A stretch of DNA of 64,000 nt from the NCBI RefSeq assembly GCF_000801105.2, contig NC_079516.1:43008908-43072907 (forward strand), written 5' to 3'. The translations under genes were made by a program, and so were the position numbers. The notes below the pieces were generated by a model that worked only from the letters and a program-made list of their open reading frames with translations, had not been told where the DNA came from and ran no database searches. Below, in pieces: positions 21,923-32,552 of this stretch (the stretch's first letter is position 1; every line of letters starts with the position of its first letter). This DNA is from Raphanus sativus. Its lineage: Eukaryota; Streptophyta; Magnoliopsida; Brassicales; Brassicaceae.

Positions 21923-23305
21923 ATGGGAAGTTCTGAGTGTCACGAAACTCATGTTCTACTGGTAACATTACCATTGCAAGGTCACATCAATCCAATGCTC
22001 AAATTCGCCAAACATAGCTCACGATCCAACCTCCGCTTCACCCTCGCCACCACTGATCAAGCCCGTGACCTCTTCTCGGCCGGCGCCACCACCACCGGAA
22101 ACAACCCATGCAGCCCGGTGGATCTCGCTTACTTCTCAGACGGCCTGCCTAAAGACGACCCAAGAGCCGAACCAACCCTCCTAGAGTCATTGAGAAATGT
22201 CGGGGGAAATAACTTGTCTAAAATCATCGGTGAAAAGAGATTCTCTTGCATCATCTCTTCTCCTTTCACTCCATGGGTTCCAGCCGTTGCAGCAGCTCAT
22301 AATATCCCTTGTGCGATCCTCTGGATCCAAGCTTGTGGAGCTTACTCCGCGTATTACCGTTATTACATGAAGACAGACGTTTTTCCCGACAATCTCGAAG
22401 ATCTGAATCAAACGGTGAAACTACCATCCTTACCGTTGTTGGAAGTCAGGGATCTCCCTTCCTTTATTTTACCTTCCGGAGGAAGTCACTTCAATAAGCT
22501 CATGGCAGAGTTCGCAGATTGTTTGAGATATGTGAAATGGGTTTTGGTGAACTCGTTCTACGAACTCGAATCAGAGATCATCGAATCCATGTCAAATCTC
22601 AAACCTATAATCCCAATAGGCCCTCTAGTTTCTCCTTTTCTGTTGGGAGCTAATCAGCTCCAAAGCCTAGATGGTGAAAATTTGGATATGTGGAAAGCTG
22701 ATGATCATTGTATGAAGTGGCTTGACGAGCAAGCTAGGTCTTCGGTTGTTTACATATCTTTCGGAAGCCTGCTCAAATCTTCGGCGAATCAAGTCGAGAC
22801 CATAGCGACCGCTCTTAGAAACAGAGGAGTTTCATTCCTATGGGTGATAAGGCCCATGGAAAGAGCCCAAGCCGTGGACGTTTTGCAGGAGATGGTCAAG
22901 GAAGGTCAAGGTGTTGTGATAGAGTGGGGCCAACAGGAGAGGATACTGAGCCACGCGGCGATCTCTTGTTTCATCACTCACTGCGGTTGGAACTCAACGA
23001 TAGAGACGGTGGCGGCTGGTGTTCCGGTGGTGGCATACCCGAGCTGGACGGATCAGCCGATTGTCGCAAGACTGCTAGTGGATGTGTTCGGGATAGGAGT
23101 GAGGATGAGAAACGACGCAGTAGACGGGGAGCTTAAAGTCACTGAGGTAGAGAGATGCATCGAGGCTGTGACTAAGGGACCTGCGGCGGCGGATATGAGG
23201 AAAAGAGCAACGGAGCTAAAGCAGGCAGCAAGATTGGCGATGGCGCCTGGTGGATCTTCGGCTCAAAATTTGGACTCGTTCATCAGAGATATCACAATCA
23301 TCTGA
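21923..23305 (+). CDS. UGT84B1: UDP-glucosyltransferase, UGT84B1-like
   Basis: Family-1 glycosyltransferase of the ester-forming UGT84B group. UGT84B1 in Arabidopsis makes indole-3-acetyl-glucose from the auxin IAA and UDP-glucose in the cytosol; the same substrate here is inferred. Intronless, 460 residues, the usual length. Catalytic His21 lies in the N-terminal LPLQGHINPML motif. The acceptor-domain segment PFTPWVPAVAAAHNIPCA is conserved. The 44-residue PSPG box (about residues 333-376) starts WGQQERILSHAA, contains HCGWNS and ends in DQ, the terminal Gln expected for UDP-glucose users. No signal peptide or membrane segment. Start is the MGSSE Met, with a TATA-like run (ATATATATACTAC) near 21822 about 100 bp upstream. 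It is followed 7.4 kb later by a tandem paralogue. Assignment to B1 rather than B2 rests on order along the block. Confidence 0.88.
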   Translation: MGSSECHETHVLLVTLPLQGHINPMLKFAKHSSRSNLRFTLATTDQARDLFSAGATTTGNNPCSPVDLAYFSDGLPKDDPRAEPTLLESLRNVGGNNLSKIIGEKRFSCIISSPFTPWVPAVAAAHNIPCAILWIQACGAYSAYYRYYMKTDVFPDNLEDLNQTVKLPSLPLLEVRDLPSFILPSGGSHFNKLMAEFADCLRYVKWVLVNSFYELESEIIESMSNLKPIIPIGPLVSPFLLGANQLQSLDGENLDMWKADDHCMKWLDEQARSSVVYISFGSLLKSSANQVETIATALRNRGVSFLWVIRPMERAQAVDVLQEMVKEGQGVVIEWGQQERILSHAAISCFITHCGWNSTIETVAAGVPVVAYPSWTDQPIVARLLVDVFGIGVRMRNDAVDGELKVTEVERCIEAVTKGPAAADMRKRATELKQAARLAMAPGGSSAQNLDSFIRDITII

Positions 23306-23454
23306 CTCGTTACAAGCCGTTGTCATCAAATCGATTGTATTTTATTTAATCTGTGTCTCTTAGTATTTAATCCGTCGGATCTGTTTTATAATGATGTAAT
23401 CTATTTTAAAATAATATATAATCAGTAAGAGTAAATAAAAAGATTAGCACCAAA

Positions 23455-23789
23455 GCCAACCCACGACATACAATTTAAATTCGGTTCAGTTCGGTAGGAT
23501 TTTGAAAAATAATTTGGTTTTTGGTTTGGTTCAGTTCGGTTTACGATTTTCAAAAAAAAAAAAAATTTAAAAACCGAAAATAACCGACAATATCCAAAAA
23601 AACAAACCAAAATTAACCGAAAAGCCAAAAATATCCGAATTTAACCGAAAAACTGAGTTTAACCGAAAATATCCGATTTTTTAAAAAAAATATACTGAAA
23701 TTAACCGAAAACCCAAAAACTAAGTTATTTTCGGAAATAAAATTGAAAACCGAAAATAACCGATAACCGAACCGTAAACTTAATACATC
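23455..23789. repeat. Dispersed 'ttcggtt/aaccgaa' repeat
   Basis: Immediately 3' of the UGT gene lies a stretch of GGTTCAGTTCGG words on the left and AACCGAAAATA words on the right. It therefore forms an imperfect inverted repeat of simple-sequence character. Non-coding. Confidence 0.55.
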
Positions 23790-23802
23790 ACCCAAATAAA
23801 TA

Positions 23803-24226
23803 TGGGAACAAATAAGATGCAAGAAGAGTGAAGTATTCCGGAATCGAAGTGTCTGGTTTTCTAAAGGTATTGCTGCGATTTTATTGTTTGGTTGGCTGTT
23901 CAGAATAGACTCTCTACAGGAGATAGGATGCGGACTTTGGGCATTCAACAAGCTTTGTTCTGTGTGGAGAGAGGGAGGAGACACAAGATCACTTGTTCTT
24001 TGCGTGTCTCACTCGTATACTGTATGGAATCGCTTAGCTTGCAGACTTGTGGGGAGAAGAATAAACCCAGATTGGCAGGACATGCTCCAGTTCATTCAAA
24101 CAGGAGCAGCTAATCAGCTTGATCAAGTGCTCATTCGATTAGTCTTTCAGTTGGTGGTCTATCATGTGCGGAGAGAGGAATAAACGAATTCATCATCAAA
24201 GACAGATGGGGACTGACCAGATGATT
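23803..24226 (+). mobile_element. LINE fragment (zf-RVT / C-terminal region), frameshifted
   Basis: Plus-strand frames together read like the C-terminal part of a plant LINE polyprotein: WLAVQNRLSTGDRMRT (zf-RVT start), then in another frame SLVLCVSHSYTVWNRLAC and RINPDWQDMLQFIQ, then QLVVYHVRREE. At least one frameshift separates these, so it is a dead copy. A 13-bp direct repeat (ACCCAAATAAATA) flanks it at 23790-23802 and 24227-24239, which would fit a target duplication. No clear poly(A) tail is present, so the limits are tentative. Confidence 0.65.
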
Positions 24227-24272
24227 ACCCAAATAAATAAGACTGAAGAAAAGGAAAATAAGACTTAGAGTA

Positions 24273-25096
24273 GGGGGTGTTATTGGTTTATTTATTTTAG
24301 TGGATTTGAAAATCCAAACCAAATCTACTGTTATTGGTTCTATGATTTTAAAATTTATATTTAAATCTACTATTATTGGTTTATTGATTTTAAAATAGAT
24401 TTTAGAATCAAGTGTTATTCAATAGTATAGATTTATTTAAGGATTTGATTTATAATTGGATTTGAGTGGATTTATGAATGTTTTAAGGGTAAAAATATAA
24501 AGGAGCAAATATTGAGCTTGTACATGTTATTTTGACTTGGATTTTAACGTTTGGACAAGTTTTCGTATCTTGTATGTTTGGTCAATATCTCGTATCTTGT
24601 TCATCATTATTTTTTTCTCTGGGTACCAAACACATCTTCACCTTCTTCGTTTTACAGTCACCAGTGTTTGGTCATGAGTACCTTTTGAATCCCTAGACAT
24701 GGTTCTTACCTTTCATTCTTTTTAATTGGTAGTTTGGGTTTAGATCGTTCTTCTCATATTAGCATTTTTTGCATGGTTACTTATGCCTACTTGTCAGACA
24801 TTATGTAATGGTAATTGAATTTTTTATGTATAATTTTGAAACTTTTGATTGAATTGTCTGTTTTACTGCATATTTCAAAGCTTTGAGCATTAAGAGTGTC
24901 ACCTTACCACACTAACTAACGAAAACTTGTCACCATAATGGTAAATCTATTTGATTGATTTGTAACAATTCACCTGTTTAATTTTGAAATTCATATGAAT
25001 TATTCTTAAATCCATTTGTTTGATTTAAAAATCATGGATTTATCAAAGATTTCTAAAATCTGTAAATCCATTAAAATACTAGAACCAATAACCCCC
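24273..25096. mobile_element. 824-bp TIR transposon (Mutator-like MITE), 10-bp TSD
   Basis: Ends GGGGGTGTTATTGG on the left and CCAATAACCCCC on the right. The inverted similarity continues inward (GGATTTGAAAATCC-like versus GATTTCTAAAATC). A perfect 10-bp duplication, ACTTAGAGTA, lies at 24263-24272 and 25097-25106. A 9-11 bp duplication points to the Mutator superfamily. No transposase frame is present, so it is non-autonomous. Confidence 0.8.
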
Positions 25097-25249
25097 ACTT
25101 AGAGTACAGATCCCTTTTGATTTTTTTAGTCTTTTTAGATATACAAACATCATAAAAATCTCTTATTCGTTGTAAATGCCTTTTTTGATTAATCAATAAA
25201 TTCAAAATTTCATCAAAAATATACAATATATCTATATTAGTGTCATTTA

Positions 25250-26640
25250 AATTTAATTATATACCATACAATACAGATAAAGATGATTACTTAGGTTTAC
25301 TTATCATAAATGAATGTAAATAAACAAGAGTAATTGTTTTGATTTATGTGTGTGCACCAATTTAATTATACACATAATAGCTAATAGTTTCTCAATTATT
25401 CAATATATATTTATTATTTTGTGATTTCATATTATGTAAAATAATATTATAATAAATAATCGTACGTAAAAATAATTTGTATATACAATGTTCATTCCAC
25501 ACAAAGTGCATATCTTAAATTACTTATATATTACTTGAAAAACATTGTAATTTTTAAGTTATGGTATATGTCATGTGTCATCACCATATTAATTCTCAAT
25601 TGTCCCTCCTAAAAAGATTATTCCAGAATATATGGACAATAGTTCTAAACTAACCATAAAATTAATTATTAATACACAACAAATTATTCATTATTTCTTT
25701 AGATAGAAGATACATAATTACTTAATGTGATCAAGATATATATGACGATTAATGAATTTTTAATAATGAATATTTGATAACGATTTTGTATTCTTTATCA
25801 TTTTATTTAATTTTACTATTAAAATAAATTAAATAATCACATTAATCATACATTAAAATTAAGATTTTTTTTATATTATATTTTGAGCTTTTAAAATCGC
25901 CTATAAATTATTAAAACCGTTAAAAGTTTCACACTGAAAATTTTGTGATCTGTAAATTATTTTTTTTTGTTATAAAACAATAGAAATCAGATAACCATAT
26001 AAATATGAAGTATCATTTAATAGTTTTTCATATTAAAATATTTATTTATTTTAATATCGTTCAAATTAAACTATCTACTATATAAAAGTACATAATATTT
26101 CAAAATTTGCGTTGAGTAAGTATTGAGAACTTCAGTTACAAAAAATATCGAAAACTTAATATTTTAATTTTGAAATTTACATTGATTTTTTTAAAAAATA
26201 TTATAACTTACCAAAATAACTTCACGTCCGATATTGTAAATTTTGTTACTAATGGTTTAAAAAGATACAAACGATCATAAAATTATATGAATATGAACTC
26301 TTATTTAATAGATAATCACTTTAAAAATATGCTATATATATGTTAATATCTCTTAAACTTAATTGTATGCCATATAAACTAGAAAAAATTGATTGTGTTG
26401 ATTTATTTACCATAAGATAATGGAAAATAAACAAGAGTGATTATTTTGATTTATATGCTCATATTAACTTAATTATATACATAATACATACTTACTTTTC
26501 AATTATTTAATATATATTTATTATTTTATAATATGTAAAAATGTTAAAAACGATAAAAATACGTTAAAATAATTTGTATACATAATGCTTATTCCACGCA
26601 AGGCACATATTTTAATATAGTTTGTAAATATTGTGTTAGA
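25250..26640 (+). repeat. Two related Helitron-like 3' segments (direct repeat)
   Basis: About 270 bp at 25250-25530 and again at 26360-26620 share long similar stretches (AATAAACAAGAG, TTTTGATTTAT, CAATATATATTTATTATTTT, AAATAATTTGTATA). Each ends in a decayed version of the CATTCCGCGCAAGGCGCGGATCTTAA type of Helitron terminus (ATTCCACACAAAGTGC and ATTCCACGCAAGGCAC). The final CTAG is not preserved. Non-coding. Confidence 0.5.
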
Positions 26641-27299
26641 TATTTTTCATAACCTAAAGAAGTTAATGGAACAAGGTCAAGACATGTATAAACCTTGAAA
26701 CTCTTCATTTTTTAATTTATTTGTTTTGATTTTTTTTGGCTTTAACCAAATTACAATTGTATATGTCTTGCATTGTATATGTCTTTCATTTTTTTGGCCG
26801 TCTCTGTCACTTTGACAGAGTAAAACGGCAGTGGCCTCAACAAGGAACGAGACAAAACGACGATCGCGAAGGTGATGTTGAAAATGAGAGGTGATGTTTA
26901 AGTATTCCACTTTTGTCTCCATCATCGCCTTTTTACTCTTTCGCAATAGCAGCTTTAGTGTATCATTTTTAGTTTAATAAGGACTGTATTACTTTGACCA
27001 AAAAAATAACAAGGACTGTATTACAAAAATAAACAATGCTAAACACATGTTAAAATGTTCTAAGAGGGACAACTGGTTTGCACCACTAATGATTCGGTCT
27101 CTTTGTGTTTCATACTTGATATTCAACCAATTTAATGGGTTAGAATGTAGTTGGGTCTAAAGTTTAAATGGTACTAATGTTCAAAAAAATTTAAATGGTA
27201 CTAAAGCTGAGCTAACTAATTGACTAAAAGTTGCAATCAGACGCTTTTTCTACTATAGATTTATTTGAAATGCATCATTCCATGAGATCGTATAAAAAT

Positions 27300-27550
27300 A
27301 GGGTTCTTAGTGATAAAACCTCTCAACTATTTTTGAATCGTTAAAAAAACCTTAGCTATTTTTTTTAAATTAACCCATTAATTTACAAACCGTTAACGTC
27401 TGTCATCCGCCTTCTCTAATTCTTCTATAATTCTGTAACAAAAAGTGACAAATGTTAACGGTTTATAAGGTGAGAGATTAAAATATTAAAAAATTAGTTG
27501 AGGTTTTATTTTAAAATTCAAAAATAGTTGAGGGGTTCAATCAGCAAAAC
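27300..27550. mobile_element. MITE-like inverted repeat, copy 1
   Basis: About 250 bp with inverted ends built on CTCTCAACTATTTTTGAATC and its complement, and an inner pair around AACCGTTAACGTCTGTCATC and GACAAATGTTAACGGTTTAT. A second copy lies at about 29590-29826. Exact ends and target duplication are not resolved. Confidence 0.6.
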
Positions 27551-27655
27551 ACATTTAAAACCAATTGGTTAAAGAAAAAATAAATAAATTGATTTTCTCT
27601 AATTATTAAAAAAAATTAACTAAAACATTTTAGCGTAGACAGTATAATTGTAAAC

Positions 27656-28996
27656 GGGAATTCGGCCAAAAAAATCATGAATTTTGCACGAATTGCCATA
27701 ATAAATACGAATATATTGGCTGGCCAAAAAAACACTGAACTATATTTGACTTTAAACTTTAATCAGTAAGTTATCGCTGACTCGCCAAATTAAACACACC
27801 GTTACAGAATGATTAAATAACGTTTGCAAAGATCGTTAAGTAAAACGACGTCGTTTTGAGATGGAATGAAACGCTGTCGTTTTAAGTATTTTTATTATCA
27901 AAAATATGTTGTTCGCGTGGATCGAACCTGAGAACTCATGGCCAAATGACGAGGTTTCTTGCCACGAGACTACTGTCACTTTTAAGAATATCCATAACAT
28001 ACTTTCTTTTATTGAATATCAAACAAATCTCAAAAATCTAAATTCTTTTTAAAAAATTCCAATTTTTTTTTAAATCCAAGAAAATTCTGAAAAGTAAATT
28101 AAAATTGAAATTACAAATAAGTTTTTAAAAACAATCAATACATTAAAAATTTCAAAAAAATCTAAAATAATTCAAAAAATGCAACGAATTAAATTTAATG
28201 ATTAAAAACTTGAAACATATTTTTAAATAAATTAACATATGTAATATAAAATAAAAATGATATTATCACACTATAGATTTTAGTATGAATAATGTATTTA
28301 AGATAAAATAGACAAATGATAATTAAGATACAATAAACAAACGATATTATCACAATTTTTTTCTAAAATATGATAATAATTAAATGAAAAACATTTGTAG
28401 TGTGATAAATATCATTTTTCTATTTTATCTCAAATATATTAATTTATAAAAAGTATGATTAATGTATTTAAGATAAAAAAAATCAAATGATCTTAGATAC
28501 ATTAATTTTTATTAAAAAAATAATGTTTTGATTTTTTTTAAATATTTATAATTTCAATTTTAATTTTAATTTTCAGAATTTTCTTGAATTTTTAAGATTT
28601 TTTGGAATTTTTTAAAAACGAATTTAGATTTTTCGAGATTTGTTTGATACTCAATAAAATAAAACATGTTATGGATATATTTAAAAGTGACAGTAGTCTA
28701 GTGGTAAGAAATCTTGTCATTTTGGCCATGAGTTCTCAGGTTCGACGCACGTGAACAACATATTTTTGATAATAAAAATAGGTAAAACGACGTCGTTTTA
28801 CTTAACGATTGTATTTAACGTTGATTAACTACCGTCTTAACTGTTAGTTAACGGTGTCTTAATATGGTCGGTCAATCGAAGTTTCTTAATAAACTGATAA
28901 AAGTCAATAAAAGTTCAGGCGTTTTTTGGCGAGACTCGAATCCATATTTCTTTTGGCCATTCTTGCCATGTTCAGTATTTTTTTGGCCGAATTCCC
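27656..28996. mobile_element. Foldback Mutator-like element, 10-bp TSD
   Basis: 1341 bp starting GGGAATTCGGCCAAAAAAAT and ending in the complement ATTTTTTTGGCCGAATTCCC, allowing one or two mismatches. Perfect 10-bp target duplication AATTGTAAAC at 27646-27655 and 28997-29006. The two halves are inverted copies over nearly their whole length: AAAACGACGTCGTTTT occurs at 27842-27857 and 28784-28799, and GAATTTAGATTTTT-type and CATAACAT-type words recur in opposite order. The fold centre is near 28330-28380. Each arm carries a tRNA-like segment. It has no transposase. Confidence 0.85.
28688..28755 (+). other. tRNA-like Pol III promoter in right arm of the foldback element
   Basis: A-box-like TAGTCTAGTGGT at 28694-28705 and B-box-like GGTTCGACGCA at 28739-28749 have normal tRNA spacing. 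The left arm carries the counterpart on the minus strand (27917-27980, B-box GGTTCGATCCAC, A-box TAGTCTCGTGG). No intact cloverleaf with a clear anticodon can be drawn, so this is tRNA-derived sequence and not a tRNA gene. Confidence 0.5.
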
Positions 28997-29589
28997 AATT
29001 GTAAACTGACAGTGGAACAATAGTAGCCTTAGTACATAAATAACATGACTGTAAATAAAATGACGAAAAATTGATTATCAGATAATATGGATTCCAAGTA
29101 AGAAAGTTTGATTCCCCACAATTGCAAAATTATATGAAAAAAAGATTTGATCGCTGCACAAAGTAGTTTTTTTTGTAGAGAATGAATTAGCCCATTGAAC
29201 ATGTCAAGGAATCCTTACATAGGATTTCTCAAGATTTCTTACCAGGCCTTTAGTGATGGTTTTTATAACTCTTTTTATATTTGGCTTATTCAAATATCAC
29301 CATCAAATAGCTTAAATTATTATCTAAAATACTTCTTTTAACATGTCAAGGAATCCTTCTTTTCTCTTTTCGTATAATCTCATTATGATGATTGCTACTA
29401 AAACATTTTTTATATGGAACCCGCATAATCCGATAAACGAATTATTTTTAATTGGTTTGCAATTACGTTCTTTCTTCATTTAGGCTACTGCAATCATTTT
29501 GTCTAAGCTAAATGTTCTTAGTTAGCAGAAAATATTTGATAACTAGAGAAAAATCAATTTGTTTTTTCTTAAACCAATTTGTTTTAAAA

Positions 29590-29826
29590 TGTGTGTTTAA
29601 TGGTTAAATTCCTCAATTATTTTAAATCGTAAGAAATCCTCAATTATTTTTAATGTTTTAATCTCTTAAATTATAAACCGTTAACATCTGTCATCTTCCC
29701 TTACATGATTATAGACGGAAGGTGATAAACGTTAACGATTTGTACGTCAAAGAGTTAAAACATTAAAAATAGTTGAGAGTGTAGTTTACGATTCAAAAAT
29801 AGTTGAAGATGTTTTTTCATTGCAAT
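29590..29826. mobile_element. MITE-like inverted repeat, copy 2
   Basis: Relative of the element at 27300-27550: TCCTCAATTATTTT at the left, ATTCAAAAATAGTTGAAG at the right, and inner AACCGTTAACATCTGTCATC with its approximate complement. The two copies bracket the foldback MULE, which lies between them. Ends approximate. Confidence 0.55.
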
Positions 29827-30701
29827 AAAATTCTACATATTCCAGTTTATAAACAAATAAATAAATAACATCTTATTAAAATTATCTCCTTTGTTTTACA
29901 TCAAAGACATAGATAAATGAGTACAGTGAAGAGATTAACCATTCTACTAATTATTTAATTTCGCATTTCATTTTATCCATTTCCAATATAAAAATTCATT
30001 TTGTTTTCACATTCTCTTGAAATTAACTAGTTACAGTCAAAGATGCAACAATATTGTCTATATGATGGGATGGTATCTTGGTAACTTTAACTATAGAGGT
30101 AATTAACACATAAATACATGTGATGGCATCTAAGGTGTTCATGAATGGCATGTAACACGGCAAATTTTTTAACTATAATTGACCAAGTGACAATTGACCG
30201 ATGGCCATAAAAATATAACAAAATTGGTAAGAATGCTTTTTATTTTGTCAACAATTTTCCACACACACAAAAATAAGTTTGAATCTATTGACCAGTATTT
30301 ATTGCGTCAGTAACTACTATATATAGGTTTCCCTAACCAATTTAAATTATTGTTAAACTATGAGTCTATGCCCCGTGATTAAAAAATATAAGTATTCATT
30401 TTATTCAAAAATATATACAAGTATTAATTTAAAGAGTTATGACGTTAAGAACTTGCTCTTTTCACAACAAGTTTACAAGTTTGAATTGAGGTAAGATGGT
30501 AAATTTTCAATCTATTCAACAACGTTTTACTGGGTTACCAATTATTAGAGCTAGATAGATTTTCTTACCAAAATGGGAAGTATTGAGAGTCAATCTATCG
30601 TTAGACAGCCATTGTTATATATACCACTACCATCACAGCTCACAAGTTCATACAAAACTCAAAGTCTAATACCTCTAAGTTAATACTAAAAAGAAGTAAT
30701 A
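29827..30701. other. UGT84B2 promoter region with a partial duplicated gene start
   Basis: Upstream of the second UGT84B gene. At 30573 there is ATGGGAAGTATTGAGAGTCA, nearly the same as the true start at 30702 (ATGGGAAGTACTGAGAGTCA). The copy diverges after about 20 bases. A TATA-like TTATATATACCAC lies at about 30614-30626, between the two, so the duplicated start probably lies upstream of the transcribed region. Confidence 0.6.
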
Positions 30702-32045
30702 ATGGGAAGTACTGAGAGTCAAGAAACACATGTTCTATTGGTAGCCCTACCGTACCAAGGTCACCTCAAACCAATGCTCAAATTCGCCAAACTTCTGTCA
30801 CGACCGAACCTGCACTTCACTCTCGCCACCACCGAGCAAGCCCGCGACCTCCTCTCGACCGCTGAAGAAGATGAACAACCTAGCCCGGTGGACCTCGTTT
30901 TCTTTCCAGACGGTCTACCCAAAGACGACCCAAGAGATGCAGATTCTCTCATCGTGTCGTTGAGAAACGTCGGAGCCAAGAACTTGTCTAAAATCGTCGA
31001 ATCAAAGAGATTCTCTTGCATCATCACCGTACCATTTGCTCCATGGATTCCAGGTGTTGCAGCTGCATACAACATCCCTTGTGCACTCCTCTGGATCGAA
31101 GCTTGTGCAGCTTTCTCGGTTTATTACCGTTACTACATGAAGACGAACACTTTCCCCGACAGTTTCGAAGATCTGACACAAACAGTCGAGTTACCAGGTT
31201 TGCCATTGTTGGAAGTTGGAGATCTCCCTTCATTTCTTTTACCTTCTGCAGGAAGTCACCTAAATAACCTAATGGTGGATTTCGTCGAATGCTTGAGAAC
31301 TGTGAAATGGGTTTTGGTTAATTCGTTTTACGAACTCGAATCAGAGATAATCTGTTCCATGTCTGAGTTGAAACCGTTGATCCCTATCGGTCCTCTGGTT
31401 TCCCCATTTCTGTTGGGAGCTGAAGACAAAACCCCAAATACCGGTGAATGTATGGAGTGGCTTGACAAGCAAGCTAGGTCTTCGGTTGTGTATATATCTT
31501 TCGGAAGTTTGATAAAATCATCGGAGAGCCAAGTGGAGAGCATTGCAACGGCGCTGAGGAACAGAGGAGTTTCGTTTCTCTGGGTGATTAGACCTAAGGA
31601 GAGAGCCCAAAACGTCGACGTTTTGCAGGAGATGGTTCAAGAAGGACAAGGGGTTGTTATCGAGTGGGGTCCTCAAGAAAGGATCTTGAGCCACGCGGCG
31701 ATCTCTTGTTTTGTTACACACTGTGGGTGGAACTCGACGATAGAGACGGTGGTGAGTGGCGTTCCGGTGGTGGCGTACCCGAGTTGGATCGATCAGCCGC
31801 TTGACGCGAGATTGCTTGTGGATGTGTTCGGAATGGGAGTGAGGATGAGGAATGACGCTGTAGACGGCGAGCTTAACGTCGCGGAGGTTGAGAGGTGCAT
31901 TGAGGCTGTCACGGAAGGACCCGCCGCGGAGGATATGAGGAGGAGAGCGACGGAGCTGAAGAATGCAGCGAGATCGGCGTTGGAGCCTGGTGGTTCGTCA
32001 GCTCGGAATGTGGACTTGTTCATCGCCGATATCACTGTCACCTGA
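30702..32045 (+). CDS. UGT84B2: UDP-glucosyltransferase, UGT84B2-like
   Basis: Tandem paralogue of the gene at 21923, also intronless, 447 residues. Members of this group form acyl-glucose esters from carboxylates; Arabidopsis UGT84B2 has weak IAA activity. His21 lies in LPYQGHLKPML. The PSPG box starts WGPQERILSHAA, contains HCGWNS, and ends in SWIDQ. The WIDQPLDARLLVDVF stretch resembles Arabidopsis UGT84B2 as I recall it. Compared with the first copy, it lacks about 13 residues, in the loop after LLGA (residues ~240-260) and in the N-terminal variable loop. Both copies have intact catalytic motifs and open frames, so both look functional. B1 versus B2 naming depends on block order and is less certain than the subfamily. 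Confidence 0.87.
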   Translation: MGSTESQETHVLLVALPYQGHLKPMLKFAKLLSRPNLHFTLATTEQARDLLSTAEEDEQPSPVDLVFFPDGLPKDDPRDADSLIVSLRNVGAKNLSKIVESKRFSCIITVPFAPWIPGVAAAYNIPCALLWIEACAAFSVYYRYYMKTNTFPDSFEDLTQTVELPGLPLLEVGDLPSFLLPSAGSHLNNLMVDFVECLRTVKWVLVNSFYELESEIICSMSELKPLIPIGPLVSPFLLGAEDKTPNTGECMEWLDKQARSSVVYISFGSLIKSSESQVESIATALRNRGVSFLWVIRPKERAQNVDVLQEMVQEGQGVVIEWGPQERILSHAAISCFVTHCGWNSTIETVVSGVPVVAYPSWIDQPLDARLLVDVFGMGVRMRNDAVDGELNVAEVERCIEAVTEGPAAEDMRRRATELKNAARSALEPGGSSARNVDLFIADITVT

Positions 32046-32552
32046 CTATGCTTTGCTTTGAATTACTCTCTTTAAACCGGCGTTAACCGGATTTCAGTTT
32101 TAGTATTTGAACCAACTGTTCATTGAAATGAGTAATTGGAATAATCAATAAAAGTATTATATCTTAAGTTCTTCATCCAGTTCGATTCTACAAAACCTGT
32201 TTTCTACATTGTAAAATTGACTACATAATTACATATCAAGCTTTACTGATCCAAATAATGAGTAAAAACAAGATAGTGACAATAGCTAATTTTTTAAAAA
32301 CATTTCATATATTTAATCATTACATTTGTTGAAGAAAAAAAAATTTCAACCATTACACAAAACTCTCAGTATTTTTGAGAAGTTTTGAAAACTATTGCAT
32401 TATTTTTTCAAATCTATAAATTCCAAACGGACAAGTTATATATGATTCAAAAAAAAAAAGTTGGGTATGATTTCCATACCGGTTTTCATTCAAATAAATA
32501 ACCGGTATGGACACGGTAAGTTTGTGAAACCCGGTTACTGCAAAGCCATTTA
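32046..32552. other. Convergent 3' spacer between UGT84B2 and the receptor kinase
   Basis: 507 bp shared by the 3' ends of two convergent genes (UGT on plus, kinase on minus). AATAAAAG at about 32147 is a plausible UGT poly(A) signal. Nothing else is recognised. Confidence 0.5.

Noticed and set aside
28688..28755. Functional tRNA gene in the foldback element
   Set aside because: No convincing anticodon arm or acceptor stem; it is also repeated in inverse in the other arm of a transposon.
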